Notes: a model not told the origin generated them from the sequence alone. A stretch of DNA of 64,000 nt from Periweissella fabaria (GCF_918814575.1 NZ_CAKKNS010000003.1:124001-188000); one strand, 5' to 3'. Positions 17,065-27,036 are shown, numbered from the stretch's first letter. Program-made: numbers and translations.

Positions 17065-17898
17065 TTATAATTCAGTTGTGTAAATTTCACTTTGATAGTT
17101 ACCTGGTGCAACCGTAATACCGGCACCATCAGATGTTAATGTATCTACATGAATCAATGAAGTATATTTAGTGACTACACGTTCACTAACTCGGCCCTCA
17201 GCAAAGACCGCCGCACCGACTACTGTACCTTCAAATTCACCGACTAGGCTCATCATTCCTTTAATCGTGCCACCGGCTTTCATGAAATCATCGACCACCA
17301 AGACGCGTGAACCAGTTGGTAATGACCGCCGTGATAGTTCCATTTTTTCAACACGTTTTGATGAACCAGTTAAATAGTTAACTGACATTGTTGGGCCTTC
17401 AGTAATTTTTGAATCATTACGTACAATCACAAAAGGTACATTCAATTCAGTTGCTACTGCTTGCGCCATTGGAACACCTTTAGTTGCTGCGGTCATAACC
17501 GCATCAATTTCGGTATTGATGTATTGTGTCGCAATCAAGCGACCCACTCGGCGTAAAATATCTGGTCGGCCAAGTAAATCAGACAAGAAAACATATCCCC
17601 CAGGTAACACGCGTGTTTCATCACTTACTTCAGTGACTAATTCATTAATGAATTCATCGGCTTCACCTTGTAACATGTACGGTACAAAGCGTGCACCTCC
17701 AGCAGCACCAGGTAACGTTTCTAATAACCCAATCCCTCGTTCATGGAATGCACGTTTCAAAATTGCTAAATCTTCTGAAATCGATGATTTAGCTGAATCA
17801 TAGCGTTCCGCAAAATGGGTTAAAGAAACCAATTTACGGGGCCGATTTAATAAGTAATCTGTCATATCAACAAGGCGATCAGCACGTCGTGTCTTCAT
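17065..17898 (-). CDS. purR: PurR purine operon repressor (Bacillus type)
   Basis: Transcription regulator of 277 residues: an N-terminal winged helix (about 1-75) and a phosphoribosyltransferase-like domain with the PRPP loop VLVVDDFMKAGGT near residue 205. It releases PurBox DNA when PRPP is bound. Its own promoter carries a PurBox (17968-17984), suggesting autoregulation, and a PurBox pair precedes the purine permease gene transcribed away from it. Confidence 0.95.
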   Translation of the reverse strand: MKTRRADRLVDMTDYLLNRPRKLVSLTHFAERYDSAKSSISEDLAILKRAFHERGIGLLETLPGAAGGARFVPYMLQGEADEFINELVTEVSDETRVLPGGYVFLSDLLGRPDILRRVGRLIATQYINTEIDAVMTAATKGVPMAQAVATELNVPFVIVRNDSKITEGPTMSVNYLTGSSKRVEKMELSRRSLPTGSRVLVVDDFMKAGGTIKGMMSLVGEFEGTVVGAAVFAEGRVSERVVTKYTSLIHVDTLTSDGAGITVAPGNYQSEIYTTEL

Positions 17899-17960
17899 AG
17901 TAAAATCCTCACTTTTTATTATTTATCTTAACATTTTCATTTGATTTATATATTAATTAC

Positions 17961-17984
17961 ATTATATCACGAACGTTCGGAAAA
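17961..17984 (-). promoter_or_regulatory. purR promoter -10 with overlapping PurBox
   Basis: The minus strand contains TTTTCCGAACGTT directly followed by a perfect TATAAT (17966-17961). The CGAACGTTCG core is itself palindromic. A bound PurR dimer would cover the promoter. An adjacent AAGCTATT/AATAGCTT inverted repeat lies at about 17983-18003. Confidence 0.65.
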
Positions 17985-18062
17985 GCTATTTATATAATAG
18001 CTTTCTTGTTAATAATTTTAAATTTACTATTATTTACTGCTTATCGCATTCCATTTTACCAT

Positions 18063-18110
18063 GAAATTCGAACTATTAACAAAAAATAACTATATTTAGT
18101 TCGGTTTTTA
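18063..18110. promoter_or_regulatory. inverted PurBox pair upstream of pbuG
   Basis: AAATTCGAACTATT on the plus strand (18064-18077) and AAAACCGAACTAAAT on the minus strand (about 18108-18094) fit the PurBox AWWWCCGAACWWT with at most one mismatch each. They face each other about 16 bases apart, the spacing typical for Bacillus-type PurR. Confidence 0.75.
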
Positions 18111-18112
18111 GG

Positions 18113-18140
18113 TTGATTTTACATAAATGTATGCTATTAT
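18113..18140 (+). promoter_or_regulatory. promoter of pbuG
   Basis: TTGATT (18113-18118), 16-base spacer, and TATTAT (18135-18140) with an upstream TGC that makes an extended -10. The PurBoxes lie immediately upstream. Confidence 0.75.
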
Positions 18141-18189
18141 ATAGTTATTCATTATTCAAAGCAAAACATTTATGAGGTATAAATTTATT

Positions 18190-19503
18190 ATGGAAAGCAT
18201 TTCACGCTACTTCCGCCTTAAAGAGGAAGGCTCAACTGTTCGTCGCGAATTTATCGCGGGTTTAACTACATTTTTCGCCATGGCTTACATCTTATTCGTT
18301 AACCCTACTGTTCTTGGGGCTGCCGGCATGGATAAAGGTGCCATTTTCACCGCCACAGCAATTGCATCTGCATTTGGAACGATTGTCATGGGTATCTTAG
18401 CAAATTACCCAATTGCAATCGCCCCTGGTCTTGGAATGAATGCGTTTTTCGCTTATTCAGTAGTTATCGGAATGAAGATTCCTTGGCAAACTGCCATGGC
18501 TGGTGTTTTCCTTTCAGCAATCATCTTCATGATTTTGACATTCTTTAAGATCCGTGAAATTGTTATCAATGCTATTCCACGTGATTTAAAATTAGCAATT
18601 GCCGCCGGAATTGGTTTATTCATCGCTTTCATCGGATTACACCAAGGAGGCTTAATTGTTGCAAACCCCGCAACAATGGTTTCATTTGGCCCATTAACAA
18701 CACCCACAACTTGGTTAACAATCTTTGGTTTAATTGTTTCCTTCATCTTAGTTGTTAAACGTGTCCCAGCATCAATTTTTATTGGGATGGTTTTAACTGC
18801 ACTTGTTGGTTTAGCGACTGGCTTAATCAAAGCGCCTAGTAGTATTGTCTCACTAGCTCCTAGCTTAAAACCAACTTTTGGAGCCGGAGTTACTCACATC
18901 GGTAGTATCAATTCTGTTCAATTATTAATTGTTGTTTTAACATTCCTTCTTGTTGCATTCTTTGATACTGCTGGTACCTTAATTGGTTTGGCTGAACAAG
19001 CCGGCTTCATCAATGAAAAAGGCGAAATGCCACGTGTTGGTCGGGCTTTGTTTGCTGATTCTTCATCAGTTTTACTAGGTTCAATCCTTGGTACTTCACC
19101 CACTTCAACTTTTATTGAGTCATCAGCCGGAATCGCCGTCGGTGGTCGTACTGGTTTAACATCTGTTTTTGTCGGAATCTTCTTCTTATTCTCAATGCTT
19201 TTCTCACCACTCTTGAGTGTTTTCACTGTTCAAGTTACTGCACCCGCATTGATCGTTGTTGGAGTCTTAATGGCTTCAAACTTAGCGGGTATCGAATGGA
19301 ACAAGCTTGAAGTTGGGATTCCTGCATTTCTAATCGTTCTTGGGATGCCATTGACTTACTCAATTTCAGATGGAATTGCCTTAGGAATGTTCGCCTACCC
19401 AATTACGATGTTTGCTGCTAAACGTGGTAAGGAAGTCAACGTTGTTATGTGGCTCTTATTCATAGTATTTGCTCTTTTCTTCTATGTTATGAATACTAAA
19501 TAA
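18190..19503 (+). CDS. pbuG: NCS2-family purine (guanine/hypoxanthine) permease
   Basis: Membrane transporter of 437 residues with about twelve to fourteen helices, of the AzgA/PbuG branch: MAYILFVNP, GLGMNAFFAY and SPTSTFIESSAGI motifs are present. The start at ATG 18190 is favoured because GAGGT at 18174-18178 lies upstream; the ATG at 18172 has no ribosome binding site and would include the Shine-Dalgarno. PurBoxes indicate PurR control; no purine riboswitch is visible in the roughly 45-nt leader. Confidence 0.93.
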   Translation: MESISRYFRLKEEGSTVRREFIAGLTTFFAMAYILFVNPTVLGAAGMDKGAIFTATAIASAFGTIVMGILANYPIAIAPGLGMNAFFAYSVVIGMKIPWQTAMAGVFLSAIIFMILTFFKIREIVINAIPRDLKLAIAAGIGLFIAFIGLHQGGLIVANPATMVSFGPLTTPTTWLTIFGLIVSFILVVKRVPASIFIGMVLTALVGLATGLIKAPSSIVSLAPSLKPTFGAGVTHIGSINSVQLLIVVLTFLLVAFFDTAGTLIGLAEQAGFINEKGEMPRVGRALFADSSSVLLGSILGTSPTSTFIESSAGIAVGGRTGLTSVFVGIFFLFSMLFSPLLSVFTVQVTAPALIVVGVLMASNLAGIEWNKLEVGIPAFLIVLGMPLTYSISDGIALGMFAYPITMFAAKRGKEVNVVMWLLFIVFALFFYVMNTK

Positions 19504-19517
19504 TTAACATATTTATC

Positions 19518-19552
19518 AAAAGTTCTCGAAATACATATTTTCGAGAACTTTT
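19518..19552 (+). terminator. terminator after pbuG
   Basis: AAAAGTTCTCGAAA pairs with TTTCGAGAACTTTT around an 8-base loop and runs into T residues. Confidence 0.92.
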
Positions 19553-19593
19553 TTAGTACAATTAATTCAATACTTATGTCAGAGGTAATGCAG

Positions 19594-20502
19594 ATGGCCA
19601 TTTATCCATATCAAATTTTTGCAACCGTTGCTGAAACAAAAACATACTATCAAGCTGCTGAAAGATTAAACATCACGCCATCAGCTGTTAGTCATGCAAT
19701 TGCCCAACTCGAACGTGAGCTTGGATTTCCATTATTCATTCGCAATCGCAATGGTAGCACCCTAACGCCTAATGCTCATCAAATTCTTCCATATGTCTGG
19801 GAAGTCTTAAATGCCGAAAATCGCCTGCATCAAGAAATCGATAATATTAATGGATTAGTCCGCGGAACCTTACGTATTGGGGCCTTCAGTTCCGCATCTG
19901 TGCAATGGCTGCCAACTATTTTGCAACAATTTCGACGGGCTTATCCTGAAATTACGATTCAATTAGTTCAAGGTAGTTTAAATGATATCGCCGAAAAACT
20001 ACGCCAAGGTCAATTAGACATCGGCTTTACTGCCTTACCCGTTGATCCACAACTAACAACCTATCCATTGATTTTAGATACTTTATTCACAGTGGCGCCT
20101 AAAGACTTCCGGCCAAAAAACATTCATTTTGTAACTGAACATGACTTACGTGATAAAACATTTATTCTCCAAGAATCCGATTATGATCGTGCTACTAAAG
20201 CGACACTCGATCAATATAAGGTGACTTCAAATTCATTAACTTACACCATTGATGATCCCAGTATTATTGCCATGGTTGAATCCGGTCTTGGTTTTGGGAT
20301 TTTACCCGCATTGTCATTAACTAGCTTTCCAGATTATCCTGATAAAGTTAACGTCTATGCATTTGATCAAGATGTCTTCCGAACACTCGTTGTTGCAACG
20401 CCTAAAAGTCAGGCTAGTTCTCCCATTGTCAAAGCCATGCTCGTGCAAATTTTTGGTTTTATGCACGAGCATTATCCAAATGACTTACTATGGTCACATT
20501 AA
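19594..20502 (+). CDS. LysR-family transcriptional regulator
   Basis: DNA-binding protein of 302 residues: winged helix at about 1-60 (helix-turn-helix around YYQAAERLNITPSAVSHAI) and a LysR substrate-binding domain from about 90. The ATG at 19594 is preferred, since AGAGGT ends 7 bases upstream; in-frame ATGs at 19576 and 19588 either precede or overlap it. The target is unknown; it stands between pbuG (same direction) and a convergent exporter, giving no clear partner. Confidence 0.88.
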   Translation: MAIYPYQIFATVAETKTYYQAAERLNITPSAVSHAIAQLERELGFPLFIRNRNGSTLTPNAHQILPYVWEVLNAENRLHQEIDNINGLVRGTLRIGAFSSASVQWLPTILQQFRRAYPEITIQLVQGSLNDIAEKLRQGQLDIGFTALPVDPQLTTYPLILDTLFTVAPKDFRPKNIHFVTEHDLRDKTFILQESDYDRATKATLDQYKVTSNSLTYTIDDPSIIAMVESGLGFGILPALSLTSFPDYPDKVNVYAFDQDVFRTLVVATPKSQASSPIVKAMLVQIFGFMHEHYPNDLLWSH

Positions 20503-20503
20503 C

Positions 20504-20551
20504 AAATAAAAGGCACTACCAACTATTTAAAATTGGTAGTGCCTTTTATTT
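20504..20551. terminator. bidirectional terminator between the LysR and MacB-like genes
   Basis: AAATAAAAGGCACTACCAA and TTGGTAGTGCCTTTTATTT form a long perfect inverted repeat between convergent genes. Confidence 0.94.
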
Positions 20552-20570
20552 TTATTAACTAATTTAAGCC

Positions 20571-22565
20571 CTAATCACCAGCGGCCAAACTTTCAATCGG
20601 ATCTAACCGTGCAGCGACATGTGATGGCGCAGCTGCAGCAAGTAAGCTAATTACAATACTAATAACCATTGCGAAAATAACATTACCGAGACTAAAGTTA
20701 ACAATTGGATAATTAATTAAGCTATGAACACCTAAATTAATTACGGTTTGCATAATGTATGCAAATACCAATCCTAGAATTGCACTAAATGCTCCAATGA
20801 AGAATGCTTCCGCTGTAAATAAGCGACTAATATCCTTCTTACGACCACCTAACGCCCGTAAAATTCCAATTTCTTTTGTCCGTTCTGACACAGAAATATA
20901 CAAGACAACAATAATCATAATCGCTGAGACAAGTAATGAAATACCGGCAATTGCCGCTAAAATATTAGCTGCCAACGAAATATAAGTATTAATTGTATCA
21001 AGTACTGATCCTACGCTACGAACTTCATACAACGCTTTACCTTTGTTATTTTTTAATGCTTTTAAGTCTTTTGATACTTGCTTAACATTGGCTAACTCAT
21101 CAACATCAACTGCTAGGAAATTAGCTTTAAAGTCAATTTTGTGATCAGTAAAAATTTGCTTCATATTAGCCAACGGCATTGATGAAGCCCCCCCATCAAG
21201 AATTCCGGCAACTTTAATTGTCACCTGAATTGTCCGGGGTGCTTCCATACCTGGTGGGGTTTGACCACCAAATTGTGCATTTGCAACTTGTGCTTTAGCA
21301 GCTGCAATCGGATCAACAAACCGTAAATTAAGGGTTTTACCGACTAAGCCTTTATAGTTCTTTTGAATTGCTTGTGCATCGGCTTTTGAAAGTAAAATTT
21401 CATTACCTTTTGCTTGATGACCCGTAATTATTTTTTGGTCTTTTAACGATGCGTTCCAAGTCATAATTTGCGTAGGTGCTTTTTTACCATTATCAAGTTG
21501 TAAACTAGCATTTGACAATAAGTATGCTAAGTCAGCTTCATCAATATGTTTAACTGCTTGGACTTTTTTCAAATCAGCATTAGTTAATTCATACCGACCG
21601 GGGTCACTTTTGGTAGCGTCTGCGCCGGTTGGAATTGGTTTATTCAAAGTAATTGTTTTAGGATTTACCAGCGATGTAATTTGTTGGTTCATGTAACCTT
21701 TGATTCCATTACCTAATCCTAAAAATAAAATAACTGCGAAAATCCCAATTGAGCCACCAAAAATAATTAACAAGTTGCGTTTAATATTATAGCGGACATG
21801 TTCCCACGCCATACGTACATTTGCAAGGTATGACAATGGTCGTGATGGAATCAAGTTTGCAGCTTTATCAGTTGTATACTTTTCGCGATTAATTGTATCA
21901 CCATCAATCTTACCGTCAGCTAAGTGAACAATCCGAGTTCCAAAATCAGCTACGGCTTGTGAGTGCGTAACCGCAATTACTAATTTACCTGATTTGGCAA
22001 TGCCATCCAAAATTTCAAGAACTTCTTGTGTATTTTGCGCATCAAGTGCACCCGTTGGTTCATCAGCAATGATTACTTCCGGATCACTTGCTAAGGCGCG
22101 GGCGATGGCAACCCGTTGCTTTTGGCCCCCAGAGAGTTGGTTTGGGTGTTTTTTAACGTGTTCACTTAAGCCCACTTGTTCAAGTAGTTCTAAGGCGCGT
22201 TTTTCTTGTTCTTTTGTATTTAATGTTGTCATTTTTAATGAAATCAACACATTTTCCAAGATTGTCAAATGGCTAATCAAGTTAAATGATTGGAAAATAA
22301 AGCCGATTGTTTGCCGGCGATATTGATCAAAATCCTTTTCCTTAGCCCCTTTAAGTGATTGACCATTCACTACAACATCCCCAGTAAAGTTATGGTCCAA
22401 GCCCCCAATGATATTCATCAAGGTAGATTTACCACCACCACTTTCCCCAAGAATTGAGACAAATTCTCCTCGTTCAAAAGCTAAATCAATTCCTTTCAAG
22501 ACGGGAAACTCTTCTTTACCAAGATAATATGATTTACGAATATCTTGTAATGCTAAAAACGCCAT
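20571..22565 (-). CDS. MacB-type ABC transporter, fused ATPase and permease
   Basis: Membrane protein of 664 residues. Residues 1-230 are an ATPase of the LolD/MacB group (Walker [10 protein letters not shown], signature LSGGQKQR, Walker [13 protein letters not shown]). A first membrane helix at about 263-285 precedes a large extracytoplasmic domain, then three helices at about 540-650 form the FtsX domain. Such proteins export peptides or act as mechanotransmitters and normally work as dimers. No membrane-fusion protein or two-component system lies next to it, so the substrate is unknown. Confidence 0.88.
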   Translation of the reverse strand: MAFLALQDIRKSYYLGKEEFPVLKGIDLAFERGEFVSILGESGGGKSTLMNIIGGLDHNFTGDVVVNGQSLKGAKEKDFDQYRRQTIGFIFQSFNLISHLTILENVLISLKMTTLNTKEQEKRALELLEQVGLSEHVKKHPNQLSGGQKQRVAIARALASDPEVIIADEPTGALDAQNTQEVLEILDGIAKSGKLVIAVTHSQAVADFGTRIVHLADGKIDGDTINREKYTTDKAANLIPSRPLSYLANVRMAWEHVRYNIKRNLLIIFGGSIGIFAVILFLGLGNGIKGYMNQQITSLVNPKTITLNKPIPTGADATKSDPGRYELTNADLKKVQAVKHIDEADLAYLLSNASLQLDNGKKAPTQIMTWNASLKDQKIITGHQAKGNEILLSKADAQAIQKNYKGLVGKTLNLRFVDPIAAAKAQVANAQFGGQTPPGMEAPRTIQVTIKVAGILDGGASSMPLANMKQIFTDHKIDFKANFLAVDVDELANVKQVSKDLKALKNNKGKALYEVRSVGSVLDTINTYISLAANILAAIAGISLLVSAIMIIVVLYISVSERTKEIGILRALGGRKKDISRLFTAEAFFIGAFSAILGLVFAYIMQTVINLGVHSLINYPIVNFSLGNVIFAMVISIVISLLAAAAPSHVAARLDPIESLAAGD

Positions 22566-22710
22566 GTCTTATACTCCTCTCCAATAGCTAGTTAAATATG
22601 TCATACAATTATTATACTTTAAAAAATACGAAATTAATGTTTATTTTACTTATTAGTAATCAATAATAACATCTTTAACTATCTCTACTTACTAAAAATA
22701 ATTATTTTTA

Positions 22711-22740
22711 TTGACTTTTAATTAGTTAATGGGCTATCAT
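22711..22740 (+). promoter_or_regulatory. promoter of the amino-acid binding protein gene
   Basis: TTGACT (22711-22716), 18-base spacer and TATCAT (22735-22740), 56 bases before the start codon. Confidence 0.65.
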
Positions 22741-22795
22741 AAAAAATGCGTTACTATTGAATAAACATACTATATTTTATAGAGGAGATTATAAG

Positions 22796-23590
22796 ATGCA
22801 TTTTCGTTTTAAAAAGTTATTATTACTTGCTGCTGTCGTTGTCACTGGAGTCACTTTAGCGGCTTGTGGTAACCACCAAGCTGCCAACAACAAAGATAAC
22901 ACTATTCAAAGTGGGAAACTTACAATTGGACTTGAGGGAACTTACGCACCTTATAGCTTTCATAAAGATGGTAAATTAACCGGATTTGAAGTTGAGTTAT
23001 CACGTGACCTAGCAAAAGAACTTGGCCTTAAGCCTGTCTTTGTCCAATCAAAATGGGATTCATTAATCGCTGGCCTTGACTCTCACAAATACGATGCCGT
23101 TTTCAATAACGTAACTGTTTCTGCACAACGTGCTAAGAGCTATGCCTACACAACACCATACTTATACAGTAAATCTGTCCTCATAGTTAAAAAAGATTCA
23201 ACTATCAAAAATCCGGCTGATATCAAAGGGCTTAAAATTGCCGGTGATTTAACAACTGAAAACGGACGTGCTGCGCAACGACTTGGGGCCCAAACGGTTG
23301 CTGTTCCTGGTTTCTCAGAAGCAATTTCATTGATTGAATCTGGTCAAGTTAAGGGAGCCTTTAACTCACGAGAAGCTTTCTACGGCTTTAAGCAAGCAAA
23401 CCCTAACACTGATTTAACAACCTTAGATGCAAGTAAGGAAATTCCTACGCAAACAGTTGCCGGGGTTCTTAGTAAGAACAACCCTGAATTAAAAGCGAAG
23501 TTAGATAAAGCCCTTAAAAAGCTTGAAGCTAACGGTACTGTAAGTAAGCTTTCACTCCAATTCTTTGGTACTGATGTAACTAAAAAATAA
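22796..23590 (+). CDS. amino-acid ABC transporter substrate-binding lipoprotein
   Basis: Secreted lipoprotein of 264 residues: signal peptide with lipobox LAAC (Cys around residue 22), then an SBP family 3 fold (KLTIGLEGTYAPYSFHKDGKLTGFEVELS). The cystine/polar amino-acid group is the nearest resemblance; specificity is uncertain. The start ATG 22796 follows AGAGGAGA by 7 bases; the frame is open from 22757. The permease gene follows after a hairpin; the ATPase is missing nearby. Confidence 0.9.
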   Translation: MHFRFKKLLLLAAVVVTGVTLAACGNHQAANNKDNTIQSGKLTIGLEGTYAPYSFHKDGKLTGFEVELSRDLAKELGLKPVFVQSKWDSLIAGLDSHKYDAVFNNVTVSAQRAKSYAYTTPYLYSKSVLIVKKDSTIKNPADIKGLKIAGDLTTENGRAAQRLGAQTVAVPGFSEAISLIESGQVKGAFNSREAFYGFKQANPNTDLTTLDASKEIPTQTVAGVLSKNNPELKAKLDKALKKLEANGTVSKLSLQFFGTDVTKK

Positions 23591-23595
23591 CCTTT

Positions 23596-23633
23596 AAAAA
23601 TGCTTACAATGCTTGTTCACTGTAAGCATTTTT
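23596..23633 (+). terminator. intercistronic terminator-like hairpin
   Basis: AAAAATGCTTACA pairs with TGTAAGCATTTTT between the binding protein and permease genes. It may reduce expression of the permease or stabilise the 3' end of the binding-protein message. Confidence 0.75.
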
Positions 23634-23670
23634 GCATGTCACATCTGATTTTTATCTGAAAGGATCTTCT

Positions 23671-24357
23671 ATGTTATTTGAAATTTTCAAAGACCATTTT
23701 TTTCAATTTTTAATTATTGGCCTTAAAACAACTGTCCCTTTGGCAATCATAACTTTTATTCTCAGCTTAATTGTAGGAACATTATCTGCCTTCATTAGTC
23801 TAGCTGATGCCAAACGCTTTACGCCAATGTGGTTTGTCCAACAAATCAATCGCTTCTACATTTGGCTCTTCCGGAGTACGCCGATGTTGCTCCAACTGTA
23901 CATTATCTTCTACGGTATTCCTAAAGCATTTCCTGACCTTAGCTTAGGTGTTTGGCCAGCGGCAATCATTGGATTCACCCTTAATACTGGGGCGTATACA
24001 TCTGAAACCATTCGTGGTGCCATTGGTGGCGTGCCTAAAGGCCAATTTGAAGCCGCCCGCTCACTTGGTATGAGTACAAAGACAACTTTCTTATATGTTG
24101 TCCTTCCCCAAGCTTTCCGCATTGCCGTACCACCTTTGAGTAATACTTTTATTTCATTAGTTAAAGATACTTCACTTGCATCAACGATTTCCTTAATTGA
24201 AATTATGCAACTTGCTCAACAAACAGCCGCTACTAATTTCCAAATTTTAGATACTTATATTGTCGCCGCAGCCGTCTATGCCCTCTTCTCAACGATTCTT
24301 TCAAAGGGACAAAAAATTCTTGAAGTAAAATTCAAATCATATGCAATGGCCCGCTAA
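23671..24357 (+). CDS. amino-acid ABC transporter permease
   Basis: Membrane protein of 228 residues of the HisM/GlnP group, with about five helices and the ATPase-contacting EAA loop GGVPKGQFEAARSLGMS. The ATG at 23671 is taken as the start because AAAGGATC lies upstream; the frame runs back to 23632 inside the hairpin. It should work with the preceding binding protein, with an ATPase encoded elsewhere. Confidence 0.9.
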   Translation: MLFEIFKDHFFQFLIIGLKTTVPLAIITFILSLIVGTLSAFISLADAKRFTPMWFVQQINRFYIWLFRSTPMLLQLYIIFYGIPKAFPDLSLGVWPAAIIGFTLNTGAYTSETIRGAIGGVPKGQFEAARSLGMSTKTTFLYVVLPQAFRIAVPPLSNTFISLVKDTSLASTISLIEIMQLAQQTAATNFQILDTYIVAAAVYALFSTILSKGQKILEVKFKSYAMAR

Positions 24358-24469
24358 TCTAACTACGTAATTAATCTAAAATTTACTTATTATTTAATAG
24401 TATTTATGTAAATTACCGTTTTTAAATGCTACTATATGAGTATCAAATCAAGAATCGAGGTTATTTTTA

Positions 24470-25318
24470 ATGGCACTTACTGATACATTTACCCTTATAA
24501 ACGATGTGAAAATTCCCGTTGTCGGTTTTGGTACTTGGCAAACTCCTGATGGTGATGTTGCTTACCAAGCAACATTGGATGCCTTAAAAGCTGGTTACCG
24601 CCATATTGATACTGCAGCGGCCTATGGTAACGAAGAATCTGTTGGACGGGCGATTGCTGATTCTGGTATTGCGCGTGAGGATTTATTTATTACAACTAAA
24701 CTTTGGAATGCTGATCATGGTTATACCGAAACCCAAGCTGCTTTAACATTGTCATTACAAAAATTAGGCTTAGACTACGTTGATCTATACTTGATTCACT
24801 GGCCAAATCCAGTTGCATTCCGTAATGAATGGCAACAACGTAATGCTGATACTTGGCGGGCCATGGAAGAAGCCTATGCGGCCGGTAAAGTGCGGGCAAT
24901 TGGAGTATCTAACTTCCAAGTTCACCACTTAGAAGAACTCTTCAAAACCGCAACTATCAAACCAATGGTTAACCAATTATTCTTAAATCCTTCTGATACC
25001 GAAGCCGAAATTGTTGCTTTTGATAATGCACACAATATCTTAAATGAAGCATATTCTCCACTTGGAACAGGAGCTATCTTTGATTTACCAGAAGTGCAAA
25101 CTGTTGCTAATCGTTTAAACAAAACGGTAGCACAAGTTGTCCTTCGTTGGAGTTTAGATAAAGGCTTCTTACCTCTTCCAAAATCAACGCACACTGAGCG
25201 AATTATTGAAAATGGACAACTTTTTGATTTTGAACTTAGTGCTGCAGATACTGCGATTATTGATAATCTTCATGGTAAATTTGGTTTCCATACTGAAGCT
25301 GATGAAGCAAAATTTTAA
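24470..25318 (+). CDS. aldo/keto reductase
   Basis: Cytoplasmic NADPH-dependent reductase of 282 residues with the TIM-barrel catalytic tetrad: Asp and Tyr in HIDTAAAYGNE, Lys in TTKLW, His in LIHWP. The group of 2,5-diketo-gluconate and glyoxal reductases fits best. The C-terminal cofactor loop PLPKSTHTERI is present. It is monocistronic; substrate not known. Confidence 0.93.
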   Translation: MALTDTFTLINDVKIPVVGFGTWQTPDGDVAYQATLDALKAGYRHIDTAAAYGNEESVGRAIADSGIAREDLFITTKLWNADHGYTETQAALTLSLQKLGLDYVDLYLIHWPNPVAFRNEWQQRNADTWRAMEEAYAAGKVRAIGVSNFQVHHLEELFKTATIKPMVNQLFLNPSDTEAEIVAFDNAHNILNEAYSPLGTGAIFDLPEVQTVANRLNKTVAQVVLRWSLDKGFLPLPKSTHTERIIENGQLFDFELSAADTAIIDNLHGKFGFHTEADEAKF

Positions 25319-25344
25319 AAAAAAGCGTCTATGACGCTTTTTTT
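25317..25344 (+). terminator. terminator after the aldo/keto reductase
   Basis: AAAAAAGCGTC and GACGCTTTTTTT around a 3-base loop, directly at the stop codon. Confidence 0.9.
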
Positions 25345-25479
25345 ATTGCCCAGCTCATCACATTTCTATTAAATAATTAGCATCCCTAGCTTAAATCGCG
25401 TTATAATTAGCAAGTACTTTAATTGCCATTTGGCGTAGCTGTTCTTAATTGAACTTTGTATCTCTACTGAGGAGTTTTT

Positions 25480-26946
25480 ATGACTTATTCGAATAACAAT
25501 AAGACCAATAAACGGTCAACACGGCCATCTCGCCCACCGTTTAAACGTCGTCCCCAACAACCAACCCAACCTACAGTTGAACCAACAGTTGAAATCGGCC
25601 AGCGTTTCCCGCTAACGATTAAACGTTTAGGTATCAATGGTGAAGGGATTGGTTACTACAAACGTAAGATTACTTTTGTGCCTGGTGCTTTGCCTGATGA
25701 AGTTGTCATCGCTGAAGTTACTGACATTGAACCGCACTACCTCGTGGCTAAAATTCACAAAGTCCGTGAATTTTCACCTAATCGAGTAACCCCACGTGAC
25801 CAATATGCTGGCTTAGTGGGTGGTTTTGATCTCGAACACATGGATTACCAAGCGCAACTAGACTATAAAGTTGACGTCATTGAACAAGCATTAGAAAAAT
25901 TTAAACCTCGTGGGTTTAACAAATTTAAACTTTTACCAACGATTGGGATGAATAATCCTTATCATTACCGTAATAAAGCCCAATTCCCTGTCCGGATGAT
26001 TGATGATCGGATTGCCGTGGGAATGTTTAAAATTGGAACACATGATTTAGTTGATTTACCCGATGTAGCCACCCAACATCCAGCAACTATGAAAGTTATG
26101 CGTGGGATTCGCTCAATCTTAGAAACTTTAAGTATTCCTATTTACGATGAACGCTCTGATTCAGGAATTTTAAAATCAATTATTGTCCGGGTCTCAGAAT
26201 ATTCTGGTGAAGTCCAAGTAACTTTTGTGACTATCTCAAAGAAATTTCCACAATTACGCGCTTTATTAGCTGCAATTCATGAAAAATTACCACAAGTTAC
26301 GTCAATTAATCAAAATATTAATCCTGATAAAACATCCTTAATTTGGGGTGCCGAAACTGTGCACTTAGATGGTAAAAAATATATTACTGAACAAATTAAT
26401 GGTAAATTCTTTGAACTTTCACCACGAGCATTCTTACAACTTAATCCTAAGCAAACGGCTCGCCTATACCGCGAAGCCCTTGATGCACTTGACTTAACAT
26501 CTGCAGATCGGCTTGTCGATGCATACTCAGGAATTGGTACGCTTGGAATTGCAGTCGCCGATAAAGTTGGTGAAGTTCGTGGAATGGATACTGTCCCAGA
26601 AGCGATTGCTGATGCCAACCGGAATACGAAGTTAAATGGTATTACTAATGCTGAATATTTTGTTGGTGAAGCTGAATACCTCATTCCTAACTGGGTTGCA
26701 GAAGGCTGGATTCCCGATGCAATTATCGTTGATCCACCACGTACCGGATTAGACGAACAATTACGGACAACTATTTTAGATGTTAAGCCGAAAAAATTTG
26801 TTTACATCTCATGTAATCCATCAACGTTAGCACGTGATTTAGTAGACTTAGTTAAGGTCTATAACGTGGAATACATTCAATCAATTGATATGTTCCCACA
26901 AACGGCCCGGGTTGAGGCAATCGTTAAGTTTACACGTAAAGACTAA
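25480..26946 (+). CDS. rlmCD: 23S rRNA (uracil-5-)-methyltransferase, RlmCD type
   Basis: RNA methyltransferase of 488 residues. A basic Pro/Gln-rich tail (1-35) is followed by a TRAM domain (about 38-98), a central domain, and the SAM-binding domain with DAYSGIGTLGI near residue 347 and the catalytic-Cys motif SCNPSTLARDL near 445. The Gram-positive RlmCD makes m5U747 and m5U1939. No iron-sulfur CX5C motif of the RumA type is evident. Confidence 0.92.
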   Translation: MTYSNNNKTNKRSTRPSRPPFKRRPQQPTQPTVEPTVEIGQRFPLTIKRLGINGEGIGYYKRKITFVPGALPDEVVIAEVTDIEPHYLVAKIHKVREFSPNRVTPRDQYAGLVGGFDLEHMDYQAQLDYKVDVIEQALEKFKPRGFNKFKLLPTIGMNNPYHYRNKAQFPVRMIDDRIAVGMFKIGTHDLVDLPDVATQHPATMKVMRGIRSILETLSIPIYDERSDSGILKSIIVRVSEYSGEVQVTFVTISKKFPQLRALLAAIHEKLPQVTSINQNINPDKTSLIWGAETVHLDGKKYITEQINGKFFELSPRAFLQLNPKQTARLYREALDALDLTSADRLVDAYSGIGTLGIAVADKVGEVRGMDTVPEAIADANRNTKLNGITNAEYFVGEAEYLIPNWVAEGWIPDAIIVDPPRTGLDEQLRTTILDVKPKKFVYISCNPSTLARDLVDLVKVYNVEYIQSIDMFPQTARVEAIVKFTRKD

Positions 26947-26976
26947 CCGGTACCGTTAAATAACACTAAATACTAT

Positions 26977-27007
26977 TAAAAGGCTAATCAACCGTATTAG
27001 CCTTTTT
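26977..27007 (+). terminator. terminator after rlmCD
   Basis: AAAAGGCTAAT and ATTAGCCTTTTT arms around an 8-base loop. Confidence 0.92.
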
Positions 27008-27036
27008 GCATAAAATAATAATTAGAGGAGCCCATC

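Noticed and set aside
18141-18189. Purine riboswitch before pbuG
   Set aside because: The leader is too short and lacks the conserved junction sequences; PurBoxes explain the regulation.
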